Assembly: GCA_964580995.1 (NCBI GenBank)
Contig: CAZOMV010000094.1
Location: 1 to 23,040, forward strand
DNA: 23,040 nucleotides
From: JAKJEP01 sp964580995
Lineage (GTDB): Bacteria; Planctomycetota; Phycisphaerae; Sedimentisphaerales; SM23-30
Reading direction: 5' to 3'
Shown: positions 1 through 7,539 of the stretch, piece by piece
How the letters are laid out: each line of letters opens with the position of its first letter
Numbering within the stretch: position 1 is the first letter of the stretch
Notes under the pieces: model-generated
Told to the model about the DNA's origin: nothing
Database searches by the model: none
The model's input: the letters and a program-made list of their open reading frames with translations, nothing else
Program-made: the position numbers and the translations under genes

Positions 1-1
1 C

Positions 2-61
2 TCTGGCTCCCCAATAACAAGGGGTCGAAGAGCTTTTGACGCTGGCGTCAATATTAAATGA
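2..61 (+). CDS. 3' end of an upstream gene (partial)
   Basis: A reading frame open from the left edge ends at TGA 59-61 and overlaps the ATG of the next gene (58-60) in the ATGA arrangement typical of translationally coupled genes. The visible C-terminus is about 19 residues, ending RAFDAGVNIK. The next gene has no clear Shine-Dalgarno of its own, which fits coupling. Too little is visible to name a product. Another frame also stops nearby (37-39), so the reading is probable rather than certain. Confidence 0.45.
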   Translation, partial: SGSPITRGRRAFDAGVNIK

Positions 62-1281
62 AAATCGTACATATCATTACACGCATGATTCTCGGCGGGG
101 CACAGGAAAACACCCTGCTCACCTGCGAAGGTCTGCACCGCCGAGGCCACGAGGTGACCCTTATCACCGGCCCCGCCCTGGGCCCCGAAGGCCAACTGCT
201 CGATCGCGCCCATAACGGCGGCTACCGGGTCATCGAGCTGAACTGCCTCCGCCGGCAAATCAATCCCTTCCATGACCTGCCCGGCTACTACCAGTTAAAA
301 CGCCTGCTGTCCGAGCTGAAACCGGACATCGTCCATACCCATTCCGCCAAAGGCGGCATCCTGGGCCGCTGGGCCGCCGCCGCCCTGCGCAGCCAAACCG
401 ATCCGGTCTGCTGCAAGGCCCTCGGCGAACTCCGCAAAGCCCAAACGCAGTCCTGTGCCCAGCCCCGCATCGTGCATACCATTCACGGCCTGGCCTTCCA
501 CCCCTACCAGCCGCATTGGCTTAACCGCCTCTATATCGCCATCGAAAAGAATGCCGCCAAAAACACGGACGCCTTCCTCTGCGTCGCGAACGCTATGACT
601 CAACAAGCCTTGAAAGCCGGTATCGGCCGACCCGAACAATTCACTCGTGTTTTCTCCGGCCTCGAAACCAAAAACTATCTTACCCAGCCATCCCCCGCGG
701 AAACTGCCGCCCTTCGCCGCCAGCTGAATATCCCCCCCGAGGCCATCGTCATTGCCACCGTCGCCCGCCTGACCGACCTCAAAGGCCACGAATACATCAT
801 CGAATCCGCCCCCAAAATTACCCAAAACCACAAAAACGTCATCTGGCTTTTCATCGGCGACGGCCGCCTGCGTCGCCGGATCGAGGAACAAATTGTACAA
901 AACCATCTGCAAAATCATTTTCGCCTGACCGGCCTGGTCCCCCCGGAACAAGTCGGCCCGCTCCTCCACGCCAGCGACATCCTGGCCCATTGCTCCCTCC
1001 GCGAAGGTCTCGCCCGCGCCCTGCCCCAGGCCCTGCTCTGCGGCAAACCTGTCATCAGCTTCGATGTGGACGGCGCCCGCGAGGTCGTCATCAACGACCA
1101 GACCGGCTACCTGATCCCCCCCAAAGATGTCCAGGCCCTGATAACCGCCCAGGTAAAACTGATCACCGACAAAGACCTTCGCACCCGCCTTGGCAGCAAA
1201 GGCCGGGAATTTTGCCGTAAAGAATTTGACCATGAAACAATGGTAGATAGAATAGAAAATGTGTATCAAACGCTACTATAG
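58..1281 (+). CDS. Glycosyltransferase family 4 (GT-B fold)
   Basis: A 407-residue cytoplasmic or membrane-associated glycosyltransferase that probably moves a nucleotide-activated sugar onto a lipid-linked or polysaccharide acceptor. The N-terminus has the GT4 glycine loop (GGAQENT, residues 13-19) and VHTHSAKGG near 92-100, typical of exopolysaccharide GT4 enzymes. The C-terminal donor domain has VARLTDLKG (235-243), FIGDGRLRRR (265-274), EGLARALPQALLCGKPV (316-332) and DGAREVV. In the usual E-x7-E pair the first Glu is E316, but the second position is Gln324. Residues about 112-136 are an extra Cys-containing segment before RIVHTIHG that many relatives lack. It is the first complete gene of a plus-strand operon with a hydrolase, a Nudix enzyme and a deacetylase. 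BshA (bacillithiol GT) was considered because of the BshB1-like deacetylase downstream, but the N-terminus does not look like BshA. Acceptor unknown. Confidence 0.9.
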   Translation: MKIVHIITRMILGGAQENTLLTCEGLHRRGHEVTLITGPALGPEGQLLDRAHNGGYRVIELNCLRRQINPFHDLPGYYQLKRLLSELKPDIVHTHSAKGGILGRWAAAALRSQTDPVCCKALGELRKAQTQSCAQPRIVHTIHGLAFHPYQPHWLNRLYIAIEKNAAKNTDAFLCVANAMTQQALKAGIGRPEQFTRVFSGLETKNYLTQPSPAETAALRRQLNIPPEAIVIATVARLTDLKGHEYIIESAPKITQNHKNVIWLFIGDGRLRRRIEEQIVQNHLQNHFRLTGLVPPEQVGPLLHASDILAHCSLREGLARALPQALLCGKPVISFDVDGAREVVINDQTGYLIPPKDVQALITAQVKLITDKDLRTRLGSKGREFCRKEFDHETMVDRIENVYQTLL

Positions 1282-1283
1282 GT

Positions 1284-1305
1284 GTAGGGTGTGCACTGCA
1301 CACCT
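1284..1305 (+). repeat. GTAGGGTG hairpin repeat, copy 1
   Basis: GTAGGGTGTGCA is followed by TGCACACC. The arms 1288-1295 and 1297-1304 are perfect 8-bp complements around one base (in practice a 7-bp stem with a 3-nt loop). A T-rich run (TTTCTTTTT) follows, so this copy could also act as an intrinsic terminator or attenuator between the glycosyltransferase and the hydrolase. The same GTAGGG-led palindrome recurs at 2661, 6292, 6331 and, shortened, 19325. Confidence 0.75.
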
Positions 1306-1327
1306 TTCTTTTTGACAGGAGTTCGCC

Positions 1328-2176
1328 ATGAAAAAAACCTTCCTGGTATTCACAATCGCCCTTTTTCTTACCGCCTCCCTGTCTGCTCAGGACCAATCGA
1401 TCTGGGGTTTCGATAAAACCCACTGGCAGGAGGTCTCCTTCACCGCCAAATATGACAACACCGAACAGCTCTACTCCATGTTACTGCCCGAAAATTTTAA
1501 CCCCGACCAGCGGTACAATCTGCTGCTCGTCTTTCACGGCATGTATGGTGACCGCTGGCAGCTTTATAATTTACGCGCCGAAGGCCCCTGCCAGGCCATT
1601 CTGGAAATAGCCGCCGAAAACCAGTTGATCGTTGTAACCCCCGATTACCGCATCGACCAGTGGATGGGCCCGGCCGGAGAAGCCGATACCCTCCAGATCC
1701 TGGTGGACCTCCAGCGGAAATATCTTATCAACAAAGTCTTCCTCGCCGGCGGCTCCATGGGCGGCTCATCCGTTCTCACGCTGATCGTTCGCCACCCGTA
1801 CCTTTTCGACGGCGCTTTCTCCATGAACGGCACCGCCAACCATCTCGAATACGAAAATTACCAGGACTACATCCAGAAAGGATTCGGCGGCGTCAAGGCG
1901 GAAATCCCCCTCGAATACAAGGACCGCAGCGCCGAATACTGGCCCGAACGCATCATCATGCCCCTCAGCCTCACCGGCGGCGGTCAGGATACCGCCGTAC
2001 CGCCCCACAGCGTAACCCGGCTGGCCAATATACTCAAACAAATGAAACGAAAAGTCTTATACATCTACCGCGAAGAAGTCGGCCACGGCACCCTTTATGA
2101 AGATGCGCGAACGGGCCTCGAATTCGCCCTTGGTCTGGAACCCAAAAAGGAAATGGCCCCGAGTCAGAAGCCATGA
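1328..2176 (+). CDS. Secreted alpha/beta hydrolase (esterase/peptidase type)
   Basis: A 282-residue alpha/beta-hydrolase with a Sec signal peptide (MKKTFLVFTIALFLTASLSA, cleavage near residue 20), so it acts outside the cytoplasmic membrane. The nucleophile elbow is GGSMG with Ser143. HGMYG at 70-74 fits the oxyanion region, and D221 (GGGQDTAVPP) and H253 (VGHGTLYED) fit the rest of the triad. The layout resembles predicted esterases and prolyl-oligopeptidase-like hydrolases of PHB-depolymerase/Esterase D type. The substrate cannot be told, but a carbohydrate ester is plausible from the glycosyltransferase and deacetylase neighbours. The start is supported by AGGAG at 1318-1322, five bases before ATG. 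Its stop overlaps the ATG of the Nudix gene (ATGA at 2173-2176), which indicates coupling. Confidence 0.85.
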   Translation: MKKTFLVFTIALFLTASLSAQDQSIWGFDKTHWQEVSFTAKYDNTEQLYSMLLPENFNPDQRYNLLLVFHGMYGDRWQLYNLRAEGPCQAILEIAAENQLIVVTPDYRIDQWMGPAGEADTLQILVDLQRKYLINKVFLAGGSMGGSSVLTLIVRHPYLFDGAFSMNGTANHLEYENYQDYIQKGFGGVKAEIPLEYKDRSAEYWPERIIMPLSLTGGGQDTAVPPHSVTRLANILKQMKRKVLYIYREEVGHGTLYEDARTGLEFALGLEPKKEMAPSQKP

Positions 2177-2664
2177 ACCAGCAGCCCAAACTCGAAATCC
2201 GCCACGAAATCCCGGTCAAATCCTTTTCCGTCTGCACCTATATTTGCAGAAAGACAACCGACCGCGGCGAATATCTCCTCCTCAAACGATGCTGCTCCTA
2301 TATGAAGGGCCTCTGGCAGGGCGTCACCGGCCGCATCGAAAAAAACGAAACCGCCTGGCAGACCGCCCTCCGCGAAATCCAGGAAGAAACCGGCCTGGCC
2401 CCCGACCGCCTCTACTCCGCCAACACCGTGGAAACCTTCTACGAAGCCACCCAGAATTGCATCAGTATCATCCCTATTTTTATCGGATTTCTCGATGGTC
2501 CGCAAACGGTCCGGCTTTCCCGCGAACATGACGAATATCGCTGGCTCCTCGCCGGCCCGGCCAGAGAACTCCTTCTCTTCACCCAGCAAAAACAAACCAT
2601 CGATTACCTCGAACAGGAATTTATCCGTAAACCACCTCTGGATTGCCTGAAAATGAACTTGTAG
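2173..2664 (+). CDS. Nudix hydrolase
   Basis: A 163-residue single-domain Nudix protein, which hydrolyses a nucleoside diphosphate linked to another moiety using Mg2+. The Nudix box is complete: G53, then E59, then R67-E68, E71-E72 and G74-L75, matching GX5EX7REUXEEXGU exactly. The length is typical of dNTP/dihydroneopterin-triphosphate-type pyrophosphatases, and the N-terminal VKSFSVCTYIC plus the LLLKR strand fit that group, but the substrate cannot be assigned. The start codon overlaps the hydrolase stop by four bases. The gene ends as a GTAGGGTG hairpin repeat begins, so the repeat supplies the stop codon context. Confidence 0.92.
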   Translation: MNQQPKLEIRHEIPVKSFSVCTYICRKTTDRGEYLLLKRCCSYMKGLWQGVTGRIEKNETAWQTALREIQEETGLAPDRLYSANTVETFYEATQNCISIIPIFIGFLDGPQTVRLSREHDEYRWLLAGPARELLLFTQQKQTIDYLEQEFIRKPPLDCLKMNL

Positions 2665-2690
2665 GGTGTGCAGCTTGCTGCACACACGGT
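2661..2690 (+). repeat. GTAGGGTG hairpin repeat, copy 2
   Basis: The arms 2666-2674 (GTGTGCAGC) and 2677-2685 (GCTGCACAC) pair perfectly over 9 bp with a TT loop, followed by ACGGTTTT. The repeat overlaps the stop codon of the Nudix gene (TAG at 2662-2664). It separates that gene from the deacetylase inside an otherwise tight operon. Confidence 0.75.
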
Positions 2691-2709
2691 TTTAAACCAA
2701 AGGAAAACC

Positions 2710-3417
2710 ATGACTGCCAAGACCTCCAAAAAAGTAATGATCCTCTCCCCCCATCCCGACGACGCGGAAATCGCCATGGGCGGTACCATAGCCCGCCTGA
2801 TCGACGATGGCTGGGATGTCGTATTGGCCGATCTGACCAACGGCGAACCCACCCCCGCCGGCTCCGTGGAAATCCGCGCCGCCGAAGCCGCCCGCGCCGC
2901 CGAAGCCCTCGGCCTGAAAACACGCATCTGCCTGGGCTTGCCCAACCGCTATCTCATGAACACCCTCGAATACCGCGTTATCGTCGCATCCGCCATCCGC
3001 CAGCATCAGCCCCACTGGCTTTTCACCGTCTCCCAGCCCGACGCCCACCCCGACCATATCCATGCCCAGGAACTCGTGGACGATGCCCGCTTCGCCGCCA
3101 AACTCACCAAAACCGATATGCCCTACGAACCGCATTACCCCGAAAAAATCATCTATTTTTACGCCTCCCATCTCCGCGCCCATCCCAACCCCAGCTTCCT
3201 CGTGGATGTCACCGCCCAGTGGGACCGCAAAATCGTCGCCCTCGAAGCCTACCAAAGCCAGTTCTGGCAGCATGACAAAGGACGCGGACCCGGCTGGATC
3301 ATCGACTACATTACCACCTACTGCCGCTACTTCGGCTCCCGGATCAACGTCCAATATGCCGAACCTTTTTTCTGCCGCGAACCCATCGGCCTGGCGAATC
3401 TCCGTGCTCTATTGTAA
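2710..3417 (+). CDS. PIG-L/LmbE family deacetylase, BshB1-like
   Basis: A 235-residue zinc-dependent de-N-acetylase of the PIG-L/LmbE superfamily, which removes acetyl from an N-acetylglucosaminyl group. The metal site is HPDD at 15-18 and the second motif is HPDH at 113-116, so His15, Asp18 and His116 are the likely zinc ligands. The order MGGTIARL, DLTNGEPTPAGSVEIR, EAARAAEALG, LGLPNR, FLVDVTAQWDRK and AYQSQF closely follows BshB1, the deacetylase of bacillithiol biosynthesis. A family relative acting on another GlcNAc-linked substrate is equally possible. The frame is open from 2668, but the ATG at 2710 is preferred: AAAGGA lies 6-7 bases upstream, and the preceding codons fall inside the hairpin repeat. 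Last gene of the plus-strand operon. It converges on the PilZ gene with 29 bases between. Confidence 0.88.
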   Translation: MTAKTSKKVMILSPHPDDAEIAMGGTIARLIDDGWDVVLADLTNGEPTPAGSVEIRAAEAARAAEALGLKTRICLGLPNRYLMNTLEYRVIVASAIRQHQPHWLFTVSQPDAHPDHIHAQELVDDARFAAKLTKTDMPYEPHYPEKIIYFYASHLRAHPNPSFLVDVTAQWDRKIVALEAYQSQFWQHDKGRGPGWIIDYITTYCRYFGSRINVQYAEPFFCREPIGLANLRALL

Positions 3418-3446
3418 ACGACTGTCCCCCAAAATCATGGTTTGGG

Positions 3447-4214
3447 CTATCGCGACAGGTTGCTGTGTTCCGAAATCGGCGCCTGCCGCTGATACACATT
3501 CACAATCCGGCTGATCTGCCGTAACATATGCCTGCCCTCTTCATCCATTTCCAGCCCGACCAGCTTGAATCCCAATATGACATTCTCACCCTCCGGCGAT
3601 TCCACCGCATGACGGAAACATCCGTGCAACTGCAATGGTTTTTGTCCCGCCAGCGGCACAAACTGAACATAAAATTGTTCTCCCGGCACCAAATTCGGGA
3701 TTTCGTTCTTGGGCATGCTGATCCCCACTCCGCCGGCCGACAGATCCGACAACGCACCTTCCCAGACGGTTCCCTGATCCAGGTTCCCGTCTTTCCAGAA
3801 ACTGACCGGGATCCGTTCCCCCGCCGGTGCTTTCGTCCGGTTATAGGCCCGTCTTTGCACTTTCTCAATTTGCTCCGGCATCAGCATCGTGATCGAAGGA
3901 GCCATCACTCCGGGGTCCAGTTCGTACGGTTCCTGCGAAATAATTCGCGTCACAAACAGGCACTTGTGATAACCCTTCTTGAACGAAACGCCGATCTCCT
4001 GGCCGGCCGCCGGCTCCATCTGATACGTTGTGACATCCGGCACCGGCAGCGACACGATTATCCGGTGGGACTTCAAGGCGTAAAAGGTCGAATGATAAAC
4101 CCGCCAGTTCGTATCCTGCTTATTCGTGATAATTAATGGCAAATGTTTCCCGGCCGCTTCGTCCAGAAGCATTCTACATTCCGATCCGACAGCAAATTTG
4201 CGATTCATGGTCAC
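3447..4214 (-). CDS. PilZ-domain c-di-GMP receptor, YcgR-like
   Basis: A 255-residue protein with an N-terminal YcgR-like beta domain (about 5-115) and a C-terminal PilZ domain (about 119-240). The PilZ c-di-GMP signature is complete: R122xxxR126 in RRAYNR and D157xS159xxG162 in DLSAGGVG. It should bind cyclic di-GMP and change motility, adhesion or secretion, with an unknown partner. A GTG start at 4212-4214 is chosen because GGAGGA sits seven bases upstream. The ATG at 4206-4208 (third codon) would be 13 bases from it. No signal peptide or membrane segment is visible. It stands alone, convergent with the deacetylase operon, and 220 bases without an evident gene lie between its start and the end of the acyl-CoA dehydrogenase. 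Confidence 0.9.
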   Translation of the reverse strand: MTMNRKFAVGSECRMLLDEAAGKHLPLIITNKQDTNWRVYHSTFYALKSHRIIVSLPVPDVTTYQMEPAAGQEIGVSFKKGYHKCLFVTRIISQEPYELDPGVMAPSITMLMPEQIEKVQRRAYNRTKAPAGERIPVSFWKDGNLDQGTVWEGALSDLSAGGVGISMPKNEIPNLVPGEQFYVQFVPLAGQKPLQLHGCFRHAVESPEGENVILGFKLVGLEMDEEGRHMLRQISRIVNVYQRQAPISEHSNLSR

Positions 4215-4434
4215 AACTCATTCCTCCGGAAAACATCCAGTTTATCTATACTACCTGTCTATTTTCTTCGGCTCCCCACCGGTATAACCTGAGTAGAATT
4301 CCTCCGCTGAATCCGCTGGACGGCCGCTCCTTCGCCCGCTTTTTCTTAAATTACTATGAAATAACCACTTAAATGCCTGACACTCGCTCTCCCCCTTCCC
4401 CCGCCGAATAGTTATCAGGACATCACCTCTGGTC

Positions 4435-6261
4435 TTATCCTGCGGGTATCGGGCCTACCACGGCGTCGTAATCGGTCATGCTGCTGCGGTCCCCGCGTAA
4501 AATCTGCCGGCACAGCATCGTCACCTTGGCGCCGTTATCGCTGATGTACCGCCGGGCCACCGCCGCTTTATGCGCCTGGATCTTGCGATAACTGTCCGTC
4601 GTATCGCCGTTGCCGCTCGCGCCGGCCGGCTGGGTGGTAAACGCATCCGCCCGGCTAGGCTCCGCCACGCTCTGCCGCAATAGTAAATGTCCCACAATCA
4701 GCATAATCGCCGCATCCACCAGCTTCCGCCCCTGCAAATCCATATACTCCGTTCCCGGCTGGCTCTTCACAAACGCGATGGTCTCCGCCAGTTCCTCCCG
4801 CCCCTGTTTTAACATTTCGGCCAGGGCTGATACCGCCTGCGGATACGAATATTCTTCCTGTTCCAGCAGATATTTCTCCACCGTCCCGTTGCACACGCCC
4901 CGCACCGCCGCGATAATCTGCAATTGGCTGGTTCCCTCATAAATCGTCGTAATCCGCGCATCCCGGGCATAACGCTCCACCGGATAATCCTTCATATACC
5001 CGCTGCCGCCCAGCACCTGAATCGCATCGTACGCCACCCGGTTGCACATCTCGCTGGCGTAATACTTGCTCATCGGCGTCAGCATGGCCGACAGCCGCTT
5101 GTACTTCTTCTCCCGATTTTTCAGCTCCTTCTTGGCTTCCTTGTCCAGCCGATCCTCAAACTCCAGCTTCCGTAAAATCCCATACTCATGGTCCACCACA
5201 AAGCAGGTCTCATACGTCAGCGTCCGCGCCACCTCAATATCGATCTTCATTTCGATCAGCAGATCCCGCACCGCCGGAAACGCCTCAATCGCCAGGCCAA
5301 ACTGCCTGCGGCTGGCCGCGTAATTCCGCGCCACCCGGAACGCCGCCTCCGCAATCCCCAGCGATTGCGCTGCGATTCCCACCCGCGCCCCGTTCATCAG
5401 ACTCATCACATACGTAACCAGACCCCGCTGCCGTTCTCCAATCAGTTTGCACGGGGTATGATTGAAAAACAGCTCGCACGTCGGCGAACCATGAATCCCC
5501 AGTTTATTCTCCAGCCGCCGCACCTTCACCGTCGGCCCCCGGTCGCACACAAACAAACTCAGCCCCAGTCCCCCAGTTCGATCCGGTTCGCTCCGCGCCA
5601 GCACCAGCAGCACCTCCCCGCACCCGTTGGTAATAAATCGCTTCACTCCGTGCAGACGCCACTGCCCCTTTTCATCCTCATACGCCCGCAGTTTCACCGC
5701 CTGCAAATCGCTGCCCGCGTCCGGCTCCGTCAAAACCATCGCCCCCGTCAGCTTGCCCTCCGCAAAACCCGGCAGATATTCCTGCTTGATCTCCTCGCTG
5801 GCAAAGGCGTTGATCGTCTCGGCGATTCCCTGCAATCCAAAGATATTCATCAGCGCCGCGTCCGCCCGCGATACGATCTCATTGCTCATCGTGTAAATAA
5901 GGCTCGGACAGTTCAATCCGCCAAACCGGTGCGGCAGTGTAAAGCCCATCACCTGCGCCTGTGCCAGCTTCTCCAGATTCTCCTGCGTCCCCGGCGCATA
6001 GCTCACCGTCCCATCCTCATGCAGCGTATTGCCCGTCAGATCCACATCCTCCGCCCGCGGCGCAATGTACTCCCCGCTTACCTGGCCCACAATCTCCAGG
6101 ATATGGTCGTAGTTATCCACCGCCTCTTCCGCACTGGCCGGCGCCCAATCATACTTCCCACTGGCCGAAAAATCCCCTTCCATAATTTCCGCCAACTGCT
6201 TCAGTTCAAAATGCCGAAACAAAAAACGAATATCATCGTTATCAGTATAAAAATTTGTCAT
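4435..6261 (-). CDS. Acyl-CoA dehydrogenase (large, about 600-residue type)
   Basis: A 608-residue FAD-dependent acyl-CoA dehydrogenase, which forms the trans-2,3 double bond of an acyl-CoA and passes electrons to ETF. The core shows LTGAMVLTEPDAGSDL (171-186, FAD/substrate signature 1), KRFITNG (207-213), RRQFG (318-322) and YEGTSQLQ (441-448), with E442 at the usual catalytic-base position. It is about 200 residues longer than short-chain enzymes. It has an N-terminal extension (TDNDDIRFLFRHFEL) and an extra C-terminal domain, as in the DmdC/FadE-like long family. A charged Lys/Glu-rich insertion lies at 363-391. It is the third gene after etfB and etfA on the same strand, separated from etfA by 211 bases holding three hairpin repeats. 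The chain length of the substrate cannot be told. Confidence 0.93.
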   Translation of the reverse strand: MTNFYTDNDDIRFLFRHFELKQLAEIMEGDFSASGKYDWAPASAEEAVDNYDHILEIVGQVSGEYIAPRAEDVDLTGNTLHEDGTVSYAPGTQENLEKLAQAQVMGFTLPHRFGGLNCPSLIYTMSNEIVSRADAALMNIFGLQGIAETINAFASEEIKQEYLPGFAEGKLTGAMVLTEPDAGSDLQAVKLRAYEDEKGQWRLHGVKRFITNGCGEVLLVLARSEPDRTGGLGLSLFVCDRGPTVKVRRLENKLGIHGSPTCELFFNHTPCKLIGERQRGLVTYVMSLMNGARVGIAAQSLGIAEAAFRVARNYAASRRQFGLAIEAFPAVRDLLIEMKIDIEVARTLTYETCFVVDHEYGILRKLEFEDRLDKEAKKELKNREKKYKRLSAMLTPMSKYYASEMCNRVAYDAIQVLGGSGYMKDYPVERYARDARITTIYEGTSQLQIIAAVRGVCNGTVEKYLLEQEEYSYPQAVSALAEMLKQGREELAETIAFVKSQPGTEYMDLQGRKLVDAAIMLIVGHLLLRQSVAEPSRADAFTTQPAGASGNGDTTDSYRKIQAHKAAVARRYISDNGAKVTMLCRQILRGDRSSMTDYDAVVGPIPAG

Positions 6262-6291
6262 GCCTTCACTCTCTTATATCTACTTTCTTTT

Positions 6292-6313
6292 GTAGGGTAG
6301 GGCTTGCCCCACC
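6292..6313 (+). repeat. GTAGGGTG-type hairpin repeat, copy 3
   Basis: GTAGGGTAGGGC-TT-GCCCCACC: the arms 6296-6303 and 6306-6313 pair with one A/C mismatch. It has the same GTAGGG lead as copies 1 and 2 but a different stem sequence, so the lead and the palindromic form are conserved rather than the arm bases. It lies in the etfA-acyl-CoA dehydrogenase gap. Confidence 0.65.
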
Positions 6314-6330
6314 GATTTTATTCTCTTCCG

Positions 6331-6370
6331 GTAGGGTGTGTCCCAATGTACATCGGGATTGCACACGCGG
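6331..6370 (+). repeat. GTAGGGTG hairpin repeat, copy 4, with nested hairpin
   Basis: The outer parts match copy 2 (GTAGGGTGTG ... TGCACACGCGGTT against TGCACACACGGTT). The loop of copy 2 is replaced by another palindrome, TCCCAATGT/ACATCGGGA (6341-6349 and 6350-6358, one mismatch). The outer stem is GTGTG 6336-6340 with CACAC 6362-6366. A TCCCGAT/ATCGGGA hairpin is found again at 16638-16656. Confidence 0.65.
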
Positions 6371-6377
6371 TTATCTC

Positions 6378-6404
6378 AATTGTGCCACGGCCATCTTGGC
6401 CGTG
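6378..6404 (+). repeat. AATTGTGC hairpin repeat, copy 1
   Basis: A 27-bp unit: AATTGTGC followed by an 8-bp perfect stem, CACGGCCA (6386-6393), TCT loop, TGGCCGTG (6397-6404). An equally long copy at 16449-16475 keeps the pairing through compensatory changes. Confidence 0.75.
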
Positions 6405-6472
6405 TTTGTTAAGGTGGTGTGGGGCTTAGACCGCCATTTCATTCTCGCCAAGCGGCACCTCAACTCTGCTAT

Positions 6473-7501
6473 TTAATTTTTCATCCGGATAGTCTTGGTC
6501 AGGCGCGGCACCACCTCGCACAAATCGCCCAGAATCCGGTAATGCGCAAACTGAAAGATCGGCGCCTCCGGATCGTTGTTGATAGCCACGATCTTGGCCG
6601 ATTCCGCCATCCCGGCATAATGCTGCACCGCCCCGCTGATTCCCACCGCGATATACAGCGCCGGCCGCACCGTCGTGCCCGTCTGACCCACCTGGTGGTC
6701 ATGGTCGATATACCCCAGATCCACCGCCGCCCGGCTGGCGCCCACCGCCCCGCCCAGGCAATTCGCCAGCTCCCACAGCATCTGGAAATTCTCCCGGCTG
6801 CCCACCCCCGCCCCGCCGGCCACGATGATCCGCGACGCCTTCAAATTCACCTTCTTCGCCTCATGATGCACGTCCAGCACTTTCAGCGCCAGATCCTTTA
6901 CCGATAATGCCGCCTTCTCATTTACCACTTCCCCGGTACACTTGCCGTTGCGGCTCGGCATCGCCATCACCCCTTCCCGCACCGTCGCCATCTGCGGCCA
7001 CCGGTCGAAATTCACGATCGTCGCGATGATATTCCCGCCAAACGCCGGCCGAATCTGCAGCAGCAAATCCTTATACACTTCCTTCGTCTTGCCGACCTCA
7101 TAATCCCCGATCTGCAGATCCGTGCAATCCGCCGTCAAACCCGCCCGCATCGCCGATGCCACCCGCGGCGCCAAATCACGTCCTACCGCCGTCGCCCCAT
7201 AGAGCACAATCTGCGGTTTGTGCCTGGTAATCAGCTCGCACAGCACCTTGGCATAAGGGATTGTCTGGAAATGCTCCAGCAAATCATCTTCCACCACATA
7301 CACCTTGTTCGCTCCATAGGCAATCAGCTCGCTGCTCAGCGACCGGATGCTTTTCCCCGGCAATACCGCCGCCAGCTTGACCCCCAGCTTATCCGCCAGC
7401 TCACGCCCCCTGCCCAGCAATTCCAGCGGCACATCGCTCAGCTGCCCCGCCCGCTGCTCCGCGAATACCCACACTTCACCTTTTCTATTTACTTCTATCA
7501 T
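6473..7501 (-). CDS. etfA: Electron transfer flavoprotein alpha subunit
   Basis: A 342-residue EtfA, partner of EtfB. The heterodimer carries FAD and moves electrons between flavin dehydrogenases and the quinone pool or other carriers. The C-terminal FAD domain is complete: RIIVAGGAGVGSRENF (214-229), GASRAAVDLGY (244-254), HDHQVGQTGTTVRP (257-270), YIAVGISGAVQHYAGM (273-288) and INNDPEAPIF (297-306). The N-terminal domain (1-200) has the usual EtfA/B-like fold pattern. The start ATG has AAGG about nine bases upstream. It begins 38 bases after the etfB stop and is followed, through hairpin repeats, by the acyl-CoA dehydrogenase, so the three form one functional unit. Confidence 0.95.
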   Translation of the reverse strand: MIEVNRKGEVWVFAEQRAGQLSDVPLELLGRGRELADKLGVKLAAVLPGKSIRSLSSELIAYGANKVYVVEDDLLEHFQTIPYAKVLCELITRHKPQIVLYGATAVGRDLAPRVASAMRAGLTADCTDLQIGDYEVGKTKEVYKDLLLQIRPAFGGNIIATIVNFDRWPQMATVREGVMAMPSRNGKCTGEVVNEKAALSVKDLALKVLDVHHEAKKVNLKASRIIVAGGAGVGSRENFQMLWELANCLGGAVGASRAAVDLGYIDHDHQVGQTGTTVRPALYIAVGISGAVQHYAGMAESAKIVAINNDPEAPIFQFAHYRILGDLCEVVPRLTKTIRMKN

Positions 7502-7539
7502 CTCGACTTACCTTATTTACGGTTTGTTTTTCTATTCTT

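Noticed and set aside
36..51. 16-base near-perfect palindrome TTGACGCTGGCGTCAA just before the first gene
   Set aside because: It lies in the coding tail of the upstream gene with coupled start and stop, so an operator there is unlikely; a single copy.
295..1269. 324-codon open frame antisense to the glycosyltransferase
   Set aside because: Shadow of C-ending codons in a GC-rich gene; low-complexity G/A/V-rich translation with no family features, while the plus frame is a clear GT4.
2692..3354. 220-codon antisense frame under the PIG-L deacetylase
   Set aside because: Glycine/valine-rich shadow; the plus-strand frame has the HPDD and HPDH metal motifs.
58..3417. Complete bacillithiol operon
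   Set aside because: Only the deacetylase resembles a Bsh enzyme; the GT4 lacks BshA-like N-terminal sequence and no BshC is present.
4136..4372. 78-codon plus-strand frame before the acyl-CoA dehydrogenase end
   Set aside because: Half of it lies opposite the PilZ gene start; no ribosome binding site or recognisable sequence. The 4215-4434 gap holds nothing else I can support.
5188..6300. 370-codon plus-strand frame over the acyl-CoA dehydrogenase
   Set aside because: Arg/His/Pro-rich shadow typical of the complement of a GC-rich gene.
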